A stretch of 54,446 nucleotides of DNA from Desulfurellaceae bacterium bin18 (lineage in GTDB: Bacteria; Desulfobacterota; Binatia; Bin18), in NCBI GenBank assembly GCA_002238415.1, contig MPMI01000039.1, forward strand, positions 1 through 54,446. Direction: 5' to 3'. Shown here in pieces: positions 54,102 through 54,446 of the stretch. The position numbers were made by a program, and so were the translations under genes. The first letter of the stretch is position 1. Each line of letters opens with the position of its first letter. Under the pieces are notes generated by a model, which saw nothing but the letters and a program-made list of their open reading frames with translations, did not search any database and was not told the DNA's origin.

Positions 54102-54321
54102 TCTCAAGGACAACTTTGCGGTTTGTACGGGAAGCCGCCGCATTGAGCAGGGTCCGGATCGACTTTGCCGTACGCCCCTGTTTGCCGATAATACGACCAA
54201 GGTCTTCCTTGGCCACGCGCAACTCAAGGATGGCTGCAGTTTCTCCTTGGATTTCTGAGACCTCGACTTCATCCGGGTTGTTCACCAGCGCCCTGGCGAG
54301 GTATGCAACAAGGTCTTTCAT
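54085..54321 (-). CDS. khpA: KH-domain RNA-binding protein KhpA
   Basis: The protein has 78 residues from ATG 54321, with GGGGAGAAG upstream. The KH motif is IIGKQGRTAKSIRTLL (GKQG at 46-49). Binds RNA, usually as a dimer with KhpB. Typical place between rpsP and rimM; rpsP would lie just right of the window. It overlaps the rimM start by about 17 bases. A palindromic repeat sits in its leader. Confidence 0.95.
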   Translation of the reverse strand: MKDLVAYLARALVNNPDEVEVSEIQGETAAILELRVAKEDLGRIIGKQGRTAKSIRTLLNAAASRTNRKVVLEIVEEK

Positions 54322-54358
54322 AGTCTTCTCCCCGTGCCTCAGAGTCAGGCTTCCTGAT

Positions 54359-54412
54359 AAGAGTAAACGTGTCCTCCAATAGACATGCAGATGTTGGATA
54401 CGTTTACTCTTT
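54359..54412 (+). repeat. Palindromic repeat copy 8 (khpA leader)
   Basis: Left arm AAGAGTAAACGTGTCC, right arm GGATACGTTTACTCTT, with one G-T wobble. Its loop (TCCAATAGACATGCAGATGT) is nearly the same as in copy 6. It lies about 38 bases upstream of the khpA start. Confidence 0.92.
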
Positions 54413-54446
54413 TGCGCGCCCTGCCTTTTTGATGAGTCGAGCAACT

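Noticed and set aside
5987..54412. The dispersed palindromes as intrinsic terminators
   Set aside because: The arms end in TTTACTCTTT rather than a T run. Several copies are in leaders or inside open genes, and one is read through in frame.
1..54446. CRISPR array
   Set aside because: The dispersed palindromes are thousands of bases apart and there are no regularly spaced repeat-spacer units or cas genes.
1..54446. tRNA or rRNA genes
   Set aside because: I looked for T-arm and acceptor patterns in the intergenic gaps and found none.

Overview
This window is a dense, GC-rich bacterial chromosome segment with about 48 genes and no rRNA, tRNA, phage or CRISPR array that I can see. Several features point to an uncultured lineage near the former Deltaproteobacteria or Tectomicrobia/Entotheonella-like bacteria: a split glycine decarboxylase (gcvPA/gcvPB), a trmD operon carrying a Methyltrn_RNA_4-type SPOUT methyltransferase, an F420-type luciferase-like oxidoreductase, a ferredoxin-dependent 2-oxoacid oxidoreductase, MenA and a large cyclase-family hydrolase. 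I cannot fix the taxon from the sequence alone.

Layout. 1-4.8 kb is accessory: the 3' end of a luciferase-like oxidoreductase, a secreted leucine-rich-repeat protein whose far side carries a diverged copy of that oxidoreductase's 3' end, and an AT-richer DUF2971 gene. 4.8-13.9 kb is one-carbon and amino-acid metabolism: alanine dehydrogenase, divergent from folD-gcvT-gcvH-gcvPA-gcvPB and a UvrA-like ATPase. Glycine cleavage makes methylene-THF, which FolD oxidises. 14.0-18.9 kb is an isc operon (iscS-iscU-iscA-hscB-hscA-iscX) without iscR or ferredoxin, behind a good promoter overlapped by a palindrome. 18.9-30.4 kb holds sppA, a KorAB oxidoreductase, pepA, a uracil-DNA glycosylase, an orphan CbbQ/NorQ ATPase and several small zinc-ribbon or unknown proteins. 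30.4-31.4 kb is a cyclase-family hydrolase. 31.4-36.3 kb is a likely defence island: a large GTPase with a bracketed promoter, and a Septu-like HNH + ATPase pair flanked by copies of the htpX 3' end. 36.4-45.1 kb has htpX, menA, a VOC protein and a five-gene peptide-type ABC transporter. 45.1-47.4 kb has clpP, trxB and a broken VapC toxin next to an intact antitoxin. 47.5-51.5 kb is a five-gene membrane operon of unknown function (DUF6754). 51.5-54.4 kb is the khpA-rimM-trmD-SPOUT methyltransferase-rplS operon.

The most unusual feature is a roughly 50-55 bp palindromic repeat with eight full copies and one half copy in this window. All full copies have the same orientation. Two show compensatory base changes in the stem. 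Copies have entered genes: one is in frame in the middle of a 424-residue protein, one provides the only start codon of the uracil-DNA glycosylase, and three provide the stop codon or C-terminus of a neighbouring gene. I know of no name for this family. It behaves like a coding-compatible REP element, comparable to the Rickettsia palindromic elements.
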